The notes under the pieces were generated by a model, which saw nothing but the letters and a program-made list of their open reading frames with translations, searched no databases and had not been told where the DNA came from. A program made the translations under genes and the position numbers. A stretch of DNA of 64,000 bases from Winslowiella toletana (lineage in GTDB: Bacteria; Pseudomonadota; Gammaproteobacteria; Enterobacterales; Enterobacteriaceae), in the NCBI RefSeq assembly GCF_017875465.1, contig NZ_JAGGMQ010000001.1:3844001-3908000 (forward strand), written 5' to 3'. How positions within the stretch are numbered: the stretch's first letter is position 1; the number at the start of each line of letters is the position of its first letter. Shown piece after piece: positions 54,823 through 64,000 of this stretch.

Positions 54823-56588
54823 TGAAATTGCCAGTCAGAGAATTTGACGCCGTTGTGATCGGCGCTGGCGGTGCAGGCATGCGTGCTGCGCTGCAGATTT
54901 CCCAATCGGGCAAAACCTGTGCCCTGTTGTCAAAAGTTTTTCCTACCCGTTCCCATACCGTGTCTGCGCAGGGGGGGATTACCGTTGCGCTGGGTAACAC
55001 CCATGAAGATAACTGGGAATGGCATATGTACGATACCGTCAAAGGTTCCGACTATATCGGTGACCAGGACGCGATTGAATATATGTGTAATACCGGCCCG
55101 GAAGCGATTCTGGAACTGGAGCATATGGGGCTGCCGTTTTCCCGTCTCGACGATGGCCGCATTTATCAGCGTCCGTTCGGCGGCCAGTCGCTGAACTTTG
55201 GCGGCGAGCAGGCGGCGCGTACCGCCGCTGCGGCTGACCGTACCGGTCACGCCTTGCTGCACACTCTGTATCAGCAGAACCTGAAAAACAAAACCACTAT
55301 CTTCTCCGAATGGTATGCGCTGGATCTGGTGAAAAACGCCGATGGCGCAGTGGTCGGTTGCACCGCGCTGAATATCGAAGATGGCGAAGTGGTCTATTTT
55401 AAAGCGCGCGCCACAGTGCTGGCCACCGGCGGCGCCGGTCGTATTTATCAGTCCACTACCAATGCGCATATCAATACCGGTGACGGTGTCGGTATGGCGC
55501 TGCGCGCTGGCGTGCCGGTGCAGGATATGGAAATGTGGCAGTTCCACCCAACCGGTATCGCCGGCGCGGGGGTGCTGGTCACGGAAGGTTGTCGTGGTGA
55601 AGGGGGTTACCTGCTGAATAAGCATGGCGAGCGCTTTATGGAGCGTTACGCCCCGAATGCCAAAGATCTTGCCGGTCGTGACGTGGTGGCGCGTTCGATT
55701 ATGATCGAAATCCGTGAAGGGCGTGGCTGTGATGGCCCATGGGGTCCGCACGCGAAACTGAAACTCGATCATTTAGGTAAAGAGGTGCTGGAATCGCGTC
55801 TGCCGGGCATTCTGGAGCTGTCGCGTACTTTTGCGCACGTCGATCCGGTGAAAGAGCCGATTCCGGTGATCCCGACCTGTCACTATATGATGGGCGGCAT
55901 TCCGACCCGTGTGACCGGTCAGGCGCTGACGGTCAATGAGCAGGGCGACGATGTGGTGGTGCCGGGTCTGTTTGCCGTCGGTGAAATCGCCTGCGTATCA
56001 GTACATGGCGCTAACCGTCTGGGCGGCAACTCGCTGCTGGATCTGGTGGTGTTTGGTCGTGCTGCGGGTCTGCATCTGCAGGAATCGATTGAGCAGCAGG
56101 GTGAACTGCGTGATGCCAGCGAAGCGGAAATCGACGCTTCACTGGCGCGCCTCAATCGCTGGAACAATAATGTTACTGGCGAAGATCCGGCGGAGCTGCG
56201 CAAAGCGTTGCAGGCCTGTATGCAGAACAACTTCTCGGTATTCCGTGAAGGCGATGCGATGGCCAAAGGTCTGCAGGAGCTGAAACTGCTGCGCGAGCGC
56301 CTGAAAAATGCGCGTCTGGATGACCGTTCCAGCGACTTTAACACCCAGCGCGTTGAGTGCCTGGAGCTGGATAACCTGATGGAAACGGCATATGCCACAG
56401 CAGTCTCCGCTAACTATCGTACCGAAAGCCGTGGCGCTCATAGCCGCTTCGACTTCCCGGATCGTGATGATGCCAACTGGTTGTGCCACAGCTTGTATCT
56501 GCCTGATAGCGAGAGCATGACGCGCCGTGAAGTGAATATGGCGCCGAAGCTGCGTGAAGCCTTCCCGCCGAAAGCGCGTACTTACTAG
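54822..56588 (+). CDS. sdhA: Succinate dehydrogenase flavoprotein SdhA
   Basis: The catalytic subunit oxidising succinate to fumarate. From ATG 54822 it is 588 aa, the E. coli length; the frame extends 12 bp further upstream. It has the FAD-binding [10 protein letters not shown], the covalent FAD ligand His45 ([11 protein letters not shown]), and the substrate-site segments [21 protein letters not shown] compatible and [10 protein letters not shown]. Confidence 0.98.
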   Translation: MKLPVREFDAVVIGAGGAGMRAALQISQSGKTCALLSKVFPTRSHTVSAQGGITVALGNTHEDNWEWHMYDTVKGSDYIGDQDAIEYMCNTGPEAILELEHMGLPFSRLDDGRIYQRPFGGQSLNFGGEQAARTAAAADRTGHALLHTLYQQNLKNKTTIFSEWYALDLVKNADGAVVGCTALNIEDGEVVYFKARATVLATGGAGRIYQSTTNAHINTGDGVGMALRAGVPVQDMEMWQFHPTGIAGAGVLVTEGCRGEGGYLLNKHGERFMERYAPNAKDLAGRDVVARSIMIEIREGRGCDGPWGPHAKLKLDHLGKEVLESRLPGILELSRTFAHVDPVKEPIPVIPTCHYMMGGIPTRVTGQALTVNEQGDDVVVPGLFAVGEIACVSVHGANRLGGNSLLDLVVFGRAAGLHLQESIEQQGELRDASEAEIDASLARLNRWNNNVTGEDPAELRKALQACMQNNFSVFREGDAMAKGLQELKLLRERLKNARLDDRSSDFNTQRVECLELDNLMETAYATAVSANYRTESRGAHSRFDFPDRDDANWLCHSLYLPDSESMTRREVNMAPKLREAFPPKARTY

Positions 56589-56604
56589 TTGCGGAGATAA
56601 GACG

Positions 56605-57321
56605 ATGAGACTCGAATTTTCTATTTATCGTTACAACCCGGATGTTGATAACGCTCCGCGCATGCAGGAATACACGCTGGAGAGTGATGAAGGACGCGAC
56701 ATGATGTTGCTGGACGCGCTAATGCGTCTGAAAGAGAAGGATCCGACGCTGGCGTTCCGCCGCTCCTGCCGTGAAGGGGTGTGCGGCTCCGACGGTCTGA
56801 ATATGAACGGCAAGAATGGCCTTGCCTGTATCACGCCGGTGTCGGCGCTGGGCAATGGCACAAAGAAAATTGTTATCCGTCCGCTGCCGGGATTGCCTGT
56901 CATTCGCGATCTGGTAGTAGACATGAGCCAGTTCTACACTCAATATGAGAAGATTAAACCTTACCTGTTGAATAATGGAGAGAATCCGCCTGCACGCGAA
57001 CATCTGCAGGAACCGGAGCAACGTGAAAAGCTGGATGGCCTGTACGAATGTATTCTTTGTGCGTGCTGTTCAACCTCATGCCCGTCATTCTGGTGGAACC
57101 CGGACAAGTTTATCGGTCCGGCAGGGTTACTGGCGGCGTACCGTTTCCTGATTGACAGTCGTGATACGGAAACCGATGCGCGTCTTGACGACCTGAACGA
57201 TGCTTTCAGCGTATTCCGCTGTCACAGCATTATGAACTGTGTGAGCGTATGTCCGAAGGGACTCAATCCGACGCGCGCCATCGGCCATATCAAGTCGATG
57301 TTGTTGCAGAGAGGCGCTTAA
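56605..57321 (+). CDS. sdhB: Succinate dehydrogenase iron-sulfur protein SdhB
   Basis: Carries the [2Fe-2S], [4Fe-4S] and [3Fe-4S] clusters that pass electrons to quinone. From ATG 56605 it is 238 aa, as in E. coli. The first cluster motif is Cys55, Cys60, Asp63, Cys75, with the natural Asp substitution; the others are CILCACCSTSCP and the CHSIMNCVSVCPKGLNP region. A hairpin follows before sucA. Confidence 0.98.
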   Translation: MRLEFSIYRYNPDVDNAPRMQEYTLESDEGRDMMLLDALMRLKEKDPTLAFRRSCREGVCGSDGLNMNGKNGLACITPVSALGNGTKKIVIRPLPGLPVIRDLVVDMSQFYTQYEKIKPYLLNNGENPPAREHLQEPEQREKLDGLYECILCACCSTSCPSFWWNPDKFIGPAGLLAAYRFLIDSRDTETDARLDDLNDAFSVFRCHSIMNCVSVCPKGLNPTRAIGHIKSMLLQRGA

Positions 57322-57331
57322 CAGCGAGTTT

Positions 57332-57355
57332 TCCGGGAACCTCAGGGTTCCCGGA
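57332..57355 (+). other. Strong hairpin between sdhB and sucA
   Basis: Perfect 10-bp stem TCCGGGAACC / GGTTCCCGGA with loop TCAG, just after sdhB. No T-run, so read-through into suc is expected; it may set relative sdh/suc mRNA levels or protect the 3' end of sdh mRNA. The rest of the 208-bp gap to sucA shows no clear promoter. Confidence 0.7.
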
Positions 57356-57529
57356 TATTCAGGAAGCCTTTATAAACGTTTGCGCGCGCGGCGATCGTTT
57401 TTAAAGGTTCCCTTACGGGCCGGGCGCCGATCGCGCACAGTGCTCGTATCGAACTTGTACTACGGCAAGCCGTTAACCCGGCAAAAAATGAAACCTCGAA
57501 AAAAAGCATAAAATGCTTAAGGGATCACA

Positions 57530-60337
57530 ATGCAGAACAGCGCGATGAAGCCCTGGCTGGACTCCTCCTGGCTGGCCGGCGCGAACCAGTCCTACATAGA
57601 GCAGCTCTATGAGGATTTTCTAACCGATCCTGACTCTGTTGATGCTGCATGGCAGTCGTTATTCCAGCAGCTTCCTGGCACTGGGGTTAGACCTGAGCAA
57701 TTCCACTCTGCAACGCGTGACTATTTCCGTCGTCTGGCGAAAGATGCTTCGCGTTACACCTCCTCTGTTACCGATCCGGAAACCAACTCCAAGCAGGTTA
57801 AAGTTCTGCAGCTGATTAACGCGTTTCGTTTTCGCGGCCATCAGAGTGCCAGACTTGATCCGCTGGGCCTGTGGAAACAGGAAGCGGTGCCGGATCTCGA
57901 TCCGGCTTTCCACGATCTGACTGACGCGGATTTCCAGGAGACCTTTAACGTTGGCTCCTTTGCCATCGGTAAAGAGACCATGAAGCTCGCCGATCTCTTC
58001 GAGGCGCTTGAGCAGACCTATTGTGGATCGATCGGTGCAGAGTATATGCACATCACCAATACTGAAGAGAAACGCTGGATCCAGCAGCGTATCGAATCGG
58101 TAGTGGGGCACGCCAGTTTCACCAATGAAGAGAAGAAAGGCTTTCTGAAACAGCTGACCGCTGCGGAAGGTCTGGAGCGTTATCTCGGGGCGAAATTCCC
58201 CGGCGCTAAACGCTTCTCGCTTGAAGGCGGTGACGCACTGGTGCCGATGCTTAACGAAATGATTCGTCATGCCGGTAAGAGCGGAACCCGTGAAGTGGTA
58301 TTAGGTATGGCGCACCGTGGTCGTCTGAATGTCCTGATTAACGTGCTCGGTAAAAAGCCGCAGGATCTGTTCGACGAATTCTCCGGTAAGCATAAAGAGA
58401 CGCTCGGCACCGGTGACGTTAAGTACCATATGGGCTTCTCTTCCGACGTGGAAACCGAAGGCGGTATGGTGCATCTGGCGCTGGCGTTTAACCCGTCGCA
58501 CCTGGAGATCGTCAGCCCGGTGGTGATGGGCTCGGTACGCGCCCGTCTCGATCGTCTCGACGAACCGAGCAGCAATAAAGTATTGCCAATCACCATTCAT
58601 GGTGATGCCGCCGTCACCGGCCAGGGCGTGGTGCAGGAAACCCTGAACATGTCACAGGCGCGCGGTTATGAAGTTGGCGGTACCGTTCGTATCGTGATTA
58701 ACAACCAGGTGGGATTCACTACCTCTAACCCGAAAGACGCCCGTTCCACGCAGTACTGTACCGATATCGGTAAAATGGTGCTGGCGCCGATTTTCCACGT
58801 GAATGCTGACGATCCTGAAGCGGTGGCCTTTGTTACCCGTCTGGCGTTGGATTTCCGTAACACCTTCAAACGCGACGTATTTATCGATCTGGTCTGCTAC
58901 CGTCGTCATGGTCATAACGAAGCGGATGAGCCAAGCGCCACCCAGCCACTTATGTACCAGAAGATCAAAAAGCACCCGACGCCGCGTAAGTTGTATGCTG
59001 ACAAGCTGGAAAGCGAAAAAGTCGCCAGCCTGGAAGATGCCACGGAAATGGTCAACCTGTACCGCGATGCGCTCGATGAGGGCGAATGTGTGGTGCCAGA
59101 ATGGCGTCCGATGAGCCTGCACTCCTTCACCTGGTCGCCGTATCTGAATCATGACTGGGACGAAGCTTACCCGGCATCGATGGATCTGAAACGTCTGCAG
59201 GAACTGGCTAAACGTATCAGCCATGTGCCGGAGAATGTCGAAATGCAGTCGCGTGTGGCGAAAATCTACAACGATCGCGCGTCGATGGCCGCCGGTGAGA
59301 AAGCATTTGACTGGGGCGCGGCGGAAAACCTCGCCTACGCCACGCTGGTTGATGAAGGCATTCCGTGCCGTCTCTCCGGTGAAGATATGGCGCGCGGCAC
59401 TTTCTTCCACCGTCATGCGGTGATCCACAACCAGGCCAACGGCTCGACCTATACCCCGCTGCAACATATCCATAACGGGCAGGGTGTATTTAAGGTGTGG
59501 GACTCGGTGTTGTCGGAAGAAGCGGTACTGGCGTTTGAGTATGGTTATGCCACCGCTGAGCCGCGCACCCTCACCATCTGGGAAGCGCAGTTTGGTGATT
59601 TCGCCAACGGCGCACAGGTGGTTATCGACCAGTTTATCAGCTCCGGTGAACAGAAATGGGGCCGGATGTGTGGCCTGGTGATGTTGCTGCCGCACGGCTA
59701 CGAAGGCCAGGGGCCGGAGCACTCCTCCGCGCGTCTGGAACGTTATCTGCAATTGTGCGCCGAGCAGAATATGCAGGTTTGCGTGCCTTCAACCCCGGCG
59801 CAGGTATATCACATGTTGCGCCGTCAGGCGCTGCGCGGCATGCGTCGCCCGCTGGTGGTCATGTCGCCAAAATCTCTGCTGCGCCATCCGCTGGCGATTT
59901 CCACGCTGGAAGAACTGGCGACCGGTGGCTTTAAACCGGCAATCGGCGAGATTGATGACCTTGATCCGCAAGGGGTTAAACGCGTCGTGCTATGTTCTGG
60001 TAAGGTTTACTATGACCTGCTAGAGCAGCGTCGCAAAAACGAACAAACTGACGTGGCTATTGTACGTATTGAGCAGCTGTATCCATTCCCGCATAAAGCG
60101 GTACAGGAAGCGTTGCAGCCTTATTCACATGTACATGATTTCGTCTGGTGTCAGGAAGAGCCGCTAAACCAGGGCGCCTGGTATTGCAGTCAGCATCACT
60201 TCCGTGAAGTTGTGCCTTTTGCAGCTTCATTACGTTACGCCGGGCGTCCAGCATCCGCTTCGCCGGCCGTTGGCTACATGTACGTTCACCAGAAACAGCA
60301 GCAAGACCTGGTTAATGACGCGCTGAACGTTGATTAA
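57530..60337 (+). CDS. sucA: 2-oxoglutarate dehydrogenase E1 component
   Basis: A thiamine-diphosphate enzyme that decarboxylates 2-oxoglutarate and loads the succinyl group on SucB. The 935-aa product (E. coli 933) has MAHRGRLNVLINVLGK, the GDAAVTGQGVVQETLNMSQ region and the YRRHGHNEADEPSATQPLMY cofactor loop, and ends YMYVHQKQQQDLVNDALNVD. AAGGGAT precedes the ATG. Confidence 0.98.
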   Translation: MQNSAMKPWLDSSWLAGANQSYIEQLYEDFLTDPDSVDAAWQSLFQQLPGTGVRPEQFHSATRDYFRRLAKDASRYTSSVTDPETNSKQVKVLQLINAFRFRGHQSARLDPLGLWKQEAVPDLDPAFHDLTDADFQETFNVGSFAIGKETMKLADLFEALEQTYCGSIGAEYMHITNTEEKRWIQQRIESVVGHASFTNEEKKGFLKQLTAAEGLERYLGAKFPGAKRFSLEGGDALVPMLNEMIRHAGKSGTREVVLGMAHRGRLNVLINVLGKKPQDLFDEFSGKHKETLGTGDVKYHMGFSSDVETEGGMVHLALAFNPSHLEIVSPVVMGSVRARLDRLDEPSSNKVLPITIHGDAAVTGQGVVQETLNMSQARGYEVGGTVRIVINNQVGFTTSNPKDARSTQYCTDIGKMVLAPIFHVNADDPEAVAFVTRLALDFRNTFKRDVFIDLVCYRRHGHNEADEPSATQPLMYQKIKKHPTPRKLYADKLESEKVASLEDATEMVNLYRDALDEGECVVPEWRPMSLHSFTWSPYLNHDWDEAYPASMDLKRLQELAKRISHVPENVEMQSRVAKIYNDRASMAAGEKAFDWGAAENLAYATLVDEGIPCRLSGEDMARGTFFHRHAVIHNQANGSTYTPLQHIHNGQGVFKVWDSVLSEEAVLAFEYGYATAEPRTLTIWEAQFGDFANGAQVVIDQFISSGEQKWGRMCGLVMLLPHGYEGQGPEHSSARLERYLQLCAEQNMQVCVPSTPAQVYHMLRRQALRGMRRPLVVMSPKSLLRHPLAISTLEELATGGFKPAIGEIDDLDPQGVKRVVLCSGKVYYDLLEQRRKNEQTDVAIVRIEQLYPFPHKAVQEALQPYSHVHDFVWCQEEPLNQGAWYCSQHHFREVVPFAASLRYAGRPASASPAVGYMYVHQKQQQDLVNDALNVD

Positions 60338-60351
60338 ATAAAGGATAGATA

Positions 60352-61575
60352 ATGAGTAGCGTAGATATTCTCGTTCCCGACCTGCCTGAATCTGTTGCCG
60401 ATGCCTCTGTGGCAACCTGGCACAAAAAACCGGGCGACAGCGTCCAGCGCGATGAAGTGCTGGTTGAAATTGAAACGGATAAAGTGGTGCTGGAAGTTCC
60501 GGCTGCTGTCGACGGTATCCTTGAAGCCATTCTGGAAGATGAGGGCGCTACCGTAACGTCTCGTCAGGCGCTGGGTCGTCTGAAAGAGGGCAACAGCGGT
60601 GGTAAAGAGACTTCAGCAAAATCTGACACCAAAGAGTCAACCCCAGCGCAGCGTCATACTGCCGGGCTGGAAGAAGAGAGCAACGATGCGCTTAGCCCGG
60701 CGATCCGTCGCCTGATTGCCGAGCACGATCTGGATGCTTCTGCGATTAAAGGCAGCGGTGTTGGTGGTCGTCTGACGCGTGAAGATGTGGAAAAACATCT
60801 GGCCAACAGCAAAGCGGCGCCGAATAAAGCAGAAGCGAAACCTGCCGCTGCCGCGCCTGCGCCAGCACTGGCTGGTCGCAGTGAAAAACGCGTGCCAATG
60901 ACGCGTCTGCGTAAGCGTGTCGCCGAGCGTCTGCTGGAAGCGAAAAACAGCACCGCAATGCTGACCACCTTCAACGAAGTGAACATGAAGCCAATTATGG
61001 ATCTGCGTAAGCAGTATGGCGACGCGTTCGAGAAACGCCACGGTGTGCGTCTGGGCTTTATGTCCTTCTACATCAAAGCGGTGGTTGAAGCGCTGAAACG
61101 CTATCCGGAAGTGAATGCCTCAATTGATGGTGAAGAGGTGGTGTACCACAACTACTTCGACGTCAGCATCGCCGTTTCCACGCCACGTGGTCTGGTTACG
61201 CCGGTACTGCGTGATGTCGATGCGCTGGGCATGGCCGATATCGAGAAAAAAATCAAAGAACTGGCGGTGAAAGGTCGCGACGGCAAACTGACCGTTGAAG
61301 AACTGACCGGCGGTAACTTCACCATCACCAATGGTGGTGTGTTTGGTTCACTGATGTCGACCCCGATTATCAACCCGCCGCAGAGCGCGATTCTGGGTAT
61401 GCATGCGATCAAAGATCGTCCAATGGCGGTCAATGGTCAGGTGGTGATCCAGCCAATGATGTATCTGGCGCTTTCTTACGATCACCGTTTGATCGACGGT
61501 CGTGAATCCGTTGGTTATCTGGTGGCGATCAAGGAGTTGTTGGAAGATCCGACGCGCCTGCTGCTGGATGTCTGA
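60352..61575 (+). CDS. sucB: Dihydrolipoyl succinyltransferase (E2)
   Basis: The core of the 2-oxoglutarate dehydrogenase complex. The 407-aa product has a lipoyl domain with Lys44 ([14 protein letters not shown]), a peripheral-subunit-binding domain ([20 protein letters not shown] compatible), an Ala/Pro linker and the catalytic domain ending with [12 protein letters not shown], which holds the active-site His and Asp. Starts 14 bp after sucA. Confidence 0.98.
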   Translation: MSSVDILVPDLPESVADASVATWHKKPGDSVQRDEVLVEIETDKVVLEVPAAVDGILEAILEDEGATVTSRQALGRLKEGNSGGKETSAKSDTKESTPAQRHTAGLEEESNDALSPAIRRLIAEHDLDASAIKGSGVGGRLTREDVEKHLANSKAAPNKAEAKPAAAAPAPALAGRSEKRVPMTRLRKRVAERLLEAKNSTAMLTTFNEVNMKPIMDLRKQYGDAFEKRHGVRLGFMSFYIKAVVEALKRYPEVNASIDGEEVVYHNYFDVSIAVSTPRGLVTPVLRDVDALGMADIEKKIKELAVKGRDGKLTVEELTGGNFTITNGGVFGSLMSTPIINPPQSAILGMHAIKDRPMAVNGQVVIQPMMYLALSYDHRLIDGRESVGYLVAIKELLEDPTRLLLDV

Positions 61576-61582
61576 CCCCGTC

Positions 61583-61604
61583 GGGCACGGCGATGATCGT
61601 GCCC
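61583..61604 (+). other. Hairpin between sucB and sucC
   Basis: A 7-bp stem GGGCACG / CGTGCCC with an 8-nt loop, just after the sucB stop in a 131-bp gap. No T-run; probably an mRNA-processing or stability structure. Confidence 0.5.
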
Positions 61605-61706
61605 AACCCTATGTGTGGCCGCATATCCGCGTTGTTACCGCCTGAAAGGGCAGGGTGACAATGCGAATTCGGCCAAATCTTTTCAGCTCTGAATGGATAG
61701 AACATC

Positions 61707-62873
61707 ATGAACTTACACGAATACCAGGCGAAACAGCTGTTTGCACGGTATGGCCTGCCGGCACCTACCGGTTACGCCTGCACCACGCCACGTGAAGCGG
61801 AAGAAGCAGCCTCAAAGATTGGCGCAGGTCCGTGGGTGGTTAAATGTCAGGTTCATGCCGGTGGCCGCGGTAAAGCGGGCGGTGTGAAAGTGGTTAACAG
61901 TAAAGAAGAGATCCGTACGTTTGCGGAAAACTGGTTAGGCAAGCGTCTGGTGACCTATCAGACTGACGCCCATGGCCAGCCGGTAAACCAGATTCTGGTT
62001 GAATCCGCGACCGATATTGATCAGGAACTGTATCTCGGCGCAGTAGTGGACCGTGGCACCCGTCGCGTGGTGTTTATGGCGTCCACCGAAGGCGGCGTGG
62101 AAATTGAGAAAGTGGCGGAAGAGACCCCGCACCTGATCCATAAAATGGCGCTCGATCCGTTGACTGGCCCACAGCCGTATCAGGGCCGTGAACTGGCGTT
62201 TAAACTGGGGCTTACCGGTAAGCAAGTTGGTCAGTTCACCAAGATCTTTATGGGGCTGGCGACGCTGTTCCTTGAGCGCGATCTGGCGCTGGTAGAGATC
62301 AACCCGCTGGTCATCACCAAACAGGGCGATCTGGTGTGCCTTGATGGCAAACTGACTGCCGATGGCAACGCGCTGTTCCGTCAGCCGGAACTGCGTGAAA
62401 TGCGTGATCCAAGCCAGGAAGACTCCCGTGAAGCGCACGCAGCGCAGTGGGAACTGAACTACGTGGCGCTGGAAGGCAATATCGGCTGTATGGTCAACGG
62501 CGCAGGTCTGGCAATGGGCACGATGGACATCGTCAAACTGAGCGGCGGCCAGCCAGCTAACTTCCTTGACGTTGGCGGCGGCGCGACCAAAGAACGTGTC
62601 ACCGAAGCCTTTAAGATCATCCTGTCTGATGACGCGGTTAAAGCGGTATTCGTTAACATTTTCGGCGGCATCGTGCGCTGCGACCTGATTGCGGATGGCA
62701 TCATCGGCGCGGTGGCGGAAGTGGGTGTCAACGTACCGGTAGTGGTACGTCTGGAAGGTAACAATGCCGAGCTGGGCGCGCAGAAACTGGCGGACAGCGG
62801 TCTGAATATTATTGCAGCAACCAGCCTCAGCGACGCGGCGCAGCGCGTTGTTGCTGCAGCGGAGGGTAAATAA
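61707..62873 (+). CDS. sucC: Succinyl-CoA synthetase beta subunit
   Basis: SucC, with SucD, makes ATP (or GTP) from succinyl-CoA. The 388-aa product begins [18 protein letters not shown] and has the ATP-grasp segment [17 protein letters not shown], the metal-binding LVEINPLV and [18 protein letters not shown]. The stop overlaps the sucD start (TAATG). Confidence 0.98.
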   Translation: MNLHEYQAKQLFARYGLPAPTGYACTTPREAEEAASKIGAGPWVVKCQVHAGGRGKAGGVKVVNSKEEIRTFAENWLGKRLVTYQTDAHGQPVNQILVESATDIDQELYLGAVVDRGTRRVVFMASTEGGVEIEKVAEETPHLIHKMALDPLTGPQPYQGRELAFKLGLTGKQVGQFTKIFMGLATLFLERDLALVEINPLVITKQGDLVCLDGKLTADGNALFRQPELREMRDPSQEDSREAHAAQWELNYVALEGNIGCMVNGAGLAMGTMDIVKLSGGQPANFLDVGGGATKERVTEAFKIILSDDAVKAVFVNIFGGIVRCDLIADGIIGAVAEVGVNVPVVVRLEGNNAELGAQKLADSGLNIIAATSLSDAAQRVVAAAEGK

Positions 62874-63745
62874 TGTCTATTTTGATCGACAAAAACACCA
62901 AAGTGATCTGCCAGGGTTTCACCGGCGGTCAGGGTACTTTCCACTCCGAGCAGGCGCTGGCGTATGGCACGCAGCTGGTTGGCGGTGTTACCCCAGGTAA
63001 AGGCGGTACTGAGCATCTGGGTCTGCCGGTCTTTAATACCGTGCGTGAAGCCGTTGAAGCCACTGGCGCAACCGCATCGGTAATCTACGTTCCGGCGCCA
63101 TTCTGCAAAGACGGTATCCTCGAAGCGATTGAAGCTGGCATCAAGCTGATTATCACCATTACCGAAGGGATTCCTACCCTCGATATGCTGACCGTCAAAG
63201 TGAAGCTGGATGAAGCCGGTGTGCGCATGATCGGGCCAAACTGCCCGGGTGTGATCACCCCTGGCGCCTGTAAGATTGGTATTATGCCAGGTCACATTCA
63301 TAAACCTGGCCGTATCGGTATCGTTTCACGTTCCGGCACCCTGACCTATGAAGCCGTTAAGCAGACCACTGATATCGGCTATGGCCAGTCAACCTGCGTC
63401 GGTATCGGCGGTGACCCAATTCCAGGCTCTAACTTTATCGATATTCTGCAGCTGTTCCAGGACGATCCACAGACTGAAGCGATCGTGATGATCGGTGAGA
63501 TCGGTGGCAGCGCGGAAGAAGAAGCGGCGGCATTTATCAAGCAACACGTGACCAAGCCGGTCGTCGGCTATATCGCTGGTGTAACCGCGCCGAAAGGTAA
63601 GCGTATGGGCCATGCCGGTGCGATTATCGCCGGTGGTAAAGGCACCGCAGACGAGAAGTTTGCTGCGCTGGAAGCGGCCGGTGTGAAAACCGTCCGCAGC
63701 CTGGCGGATATCGGTGATGCGGTAAAAGCGGTACTGCCAGCGTAA
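62873..63745 (+). CDS. sucD: Succinyl-CoA synthetase alpha subunit
   Basis: The CoA-binding and phospho-histidine subunit. The 290-aa product has [41 protein letters not shown] and the phosphorylated His247 (His246 without Met) in [18 protein letters not shown]. It is the last gene of the sdh-suc operon. Confidence 0.98.
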   Translation: MSILIDKNTKVICQGFTGGQGTFHSEQALAYGTQLVGGVTPGKGGTEHLGLPVFNTVREAVEATGATASVIYVPAPFCKDGILEAIEAGIKLIITITEGIPTLDMLTVKVKLDEAGVRMIGPNCPGVITPGACKIGIMPGHIHKPGRIGIVSRSGTLTYEAVKQTTDIGYGQSTCVGIGGDPIPGSNFIDILQLFQDDPQTEAIVMIGEIGGSAEEEAAAFIKQHVTKPVVGYIAGVTAPKGKRMGHAGAIIAGGKGTADEKFAALEAAGVKTVRSLADIGDAVKAVLPA

Positions 63746-63780
63746 TAATCTCGCGCGCAAACCGTTTCGTAATAATCAAG

Positions 63781-63808
63781 CCACCCATCAGATGGGTGGT
63801 TTTTTTTT
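63781..63808 (+). terminator. Terminator of the sdh-suc operon
   Basis: Stem CCACCCA (63781-63787) / TGGGTGG (63793-63799) followed by nine or more T residues: a textbook intrinsic terminator 35 bp past sucD. In E. coli the sRNA SdhX is released from the 3' end of this operon; the 3' UTR here (about 63746-63808) is the place to look for an equivalent. Confidence 0.93.
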
Positions 63809-64000
63809 GCTGCGAAAGCGGCATTTATGCCGACCACAAGCTATCCTTACTCAGTACAAGGTTAAATCAGTTCACTGTACGGGTAAAATATTTGTGAAAT
63901 AAACGAACGTTAATATCCAGAACAGAATAACAATGCCGATAACCGTTTTTAAAAGAATAAACTAATAGCGCGGAAAAACTTTTAGCGTATTGCTACGCTA
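63809..64000. other. Non-coding tail after the suc terminator
   Basis: AT-rich 190 bp with no open frame, probably the upstream region of the next operon, outside the window. In related species cydAB often lies here. I see no clear promoter element. Confidence 0.4.

Noticed and set aside
58652..59752. 366-codon antisense frame inside sucA
   Set aside because: Opposite to a highly conserved gene, His/Arg/Gln-rich composition typical of antisense shadow.
1..64000. tRNA, rRNA genes, CRISPR arrays, insertion-sequence transposases and prophage genes
   Set aside because: None could be recognised anywhere in the window.

Overview
The window is chromosomal DNA of an Enterobacterales member. The proteins are very close to E. 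coli, Salmonella and Serratia families, and the backbone order fur-fldA-ybfE-ybfF-seqA-pgm, kdpFABCDE, ybfA, ybgA-phrB-ybgI-pxpBCA-nei, gltA-sdhCDAB-sucABCD matches the E. coli 15-17 min region. The accessory content (a chiP-chitobiase pair without chiQ, and a large D-amino-acid peptide cluster between nei and gltA) suggests an Erwiniaceae-like genus such as Pantoea, Erwinia or Mixta. The genus is an inference; no rRNA gene is present.

Layout. (1) 33-4079, minus strand: a very large AT-rich gene of unknown function, possibly carrying a toxin-like C-terminus, beside an AT-rich 0.4 kb intergenic region. (2) 4.5-8.6 kb: chitoporin and periplasmic chitobiase. (3) 8.6-13.9 kb: fur (with a candidate uof leader ORF), fldA, ybfE, ybfF, seqA, pgm. 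(4) 13.9-21.8 kb: the kdp potassium operon, including the 29-codon kdpF and a KdpE operator, and interrupted by a palindromic repeat that writes the last codons of kdpC. (5) 22.0-31.3 kb: ybfA, full-length ybgA, photolyase, a Nif3-type protein, then a 5-oxoproline block (pxpBCA, DUF969, DUF979, pcp) and nei. (6) 31.3-33.6 kb: an AT-richer two-gene unit, DUF1852 (MesX) plus a core-MetE methionine synthase (MesD). (7) 33.8-52.0 kb: two converging gene sets for uptake and breakdown of D-amino-acid-containing peptides. These are dgcN-dgcA, two complete Opp/Dpp/Gsi-type ABC importers, three structurally unrelated candidate D-aminopeptidases (P1/DmpA, M55/DppA, S12/DAP), an M19 dipeptidase and a LysR regulator. 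(8) 52.2-63.8 kb: gltA, divergent from sdhCDAB-sucABCD, with a candidate shared CRP site.

How it fits together. Region 7 reads as a salvage pathway. Peptides, plausibly from peptidoglycan, are imported, D-residues are trimmed by several peptidases, and D-glutamate or Ala-Glu is converted to an L-form that can enter central metabolism. Region 5 does the same for pyroglutamyl peptides: Pcp releases 5-oxoproline, which PxpABC opens to glutamate. Region 6 is the most unusual enzymatic unit: MesD/MesX is described as an oxygen-dependent methionine synthase that does not use methyl-folate. A dispersed palindromic repeat family with two alternative stems under shared flanks occurs at four loci, two of them inside operons.
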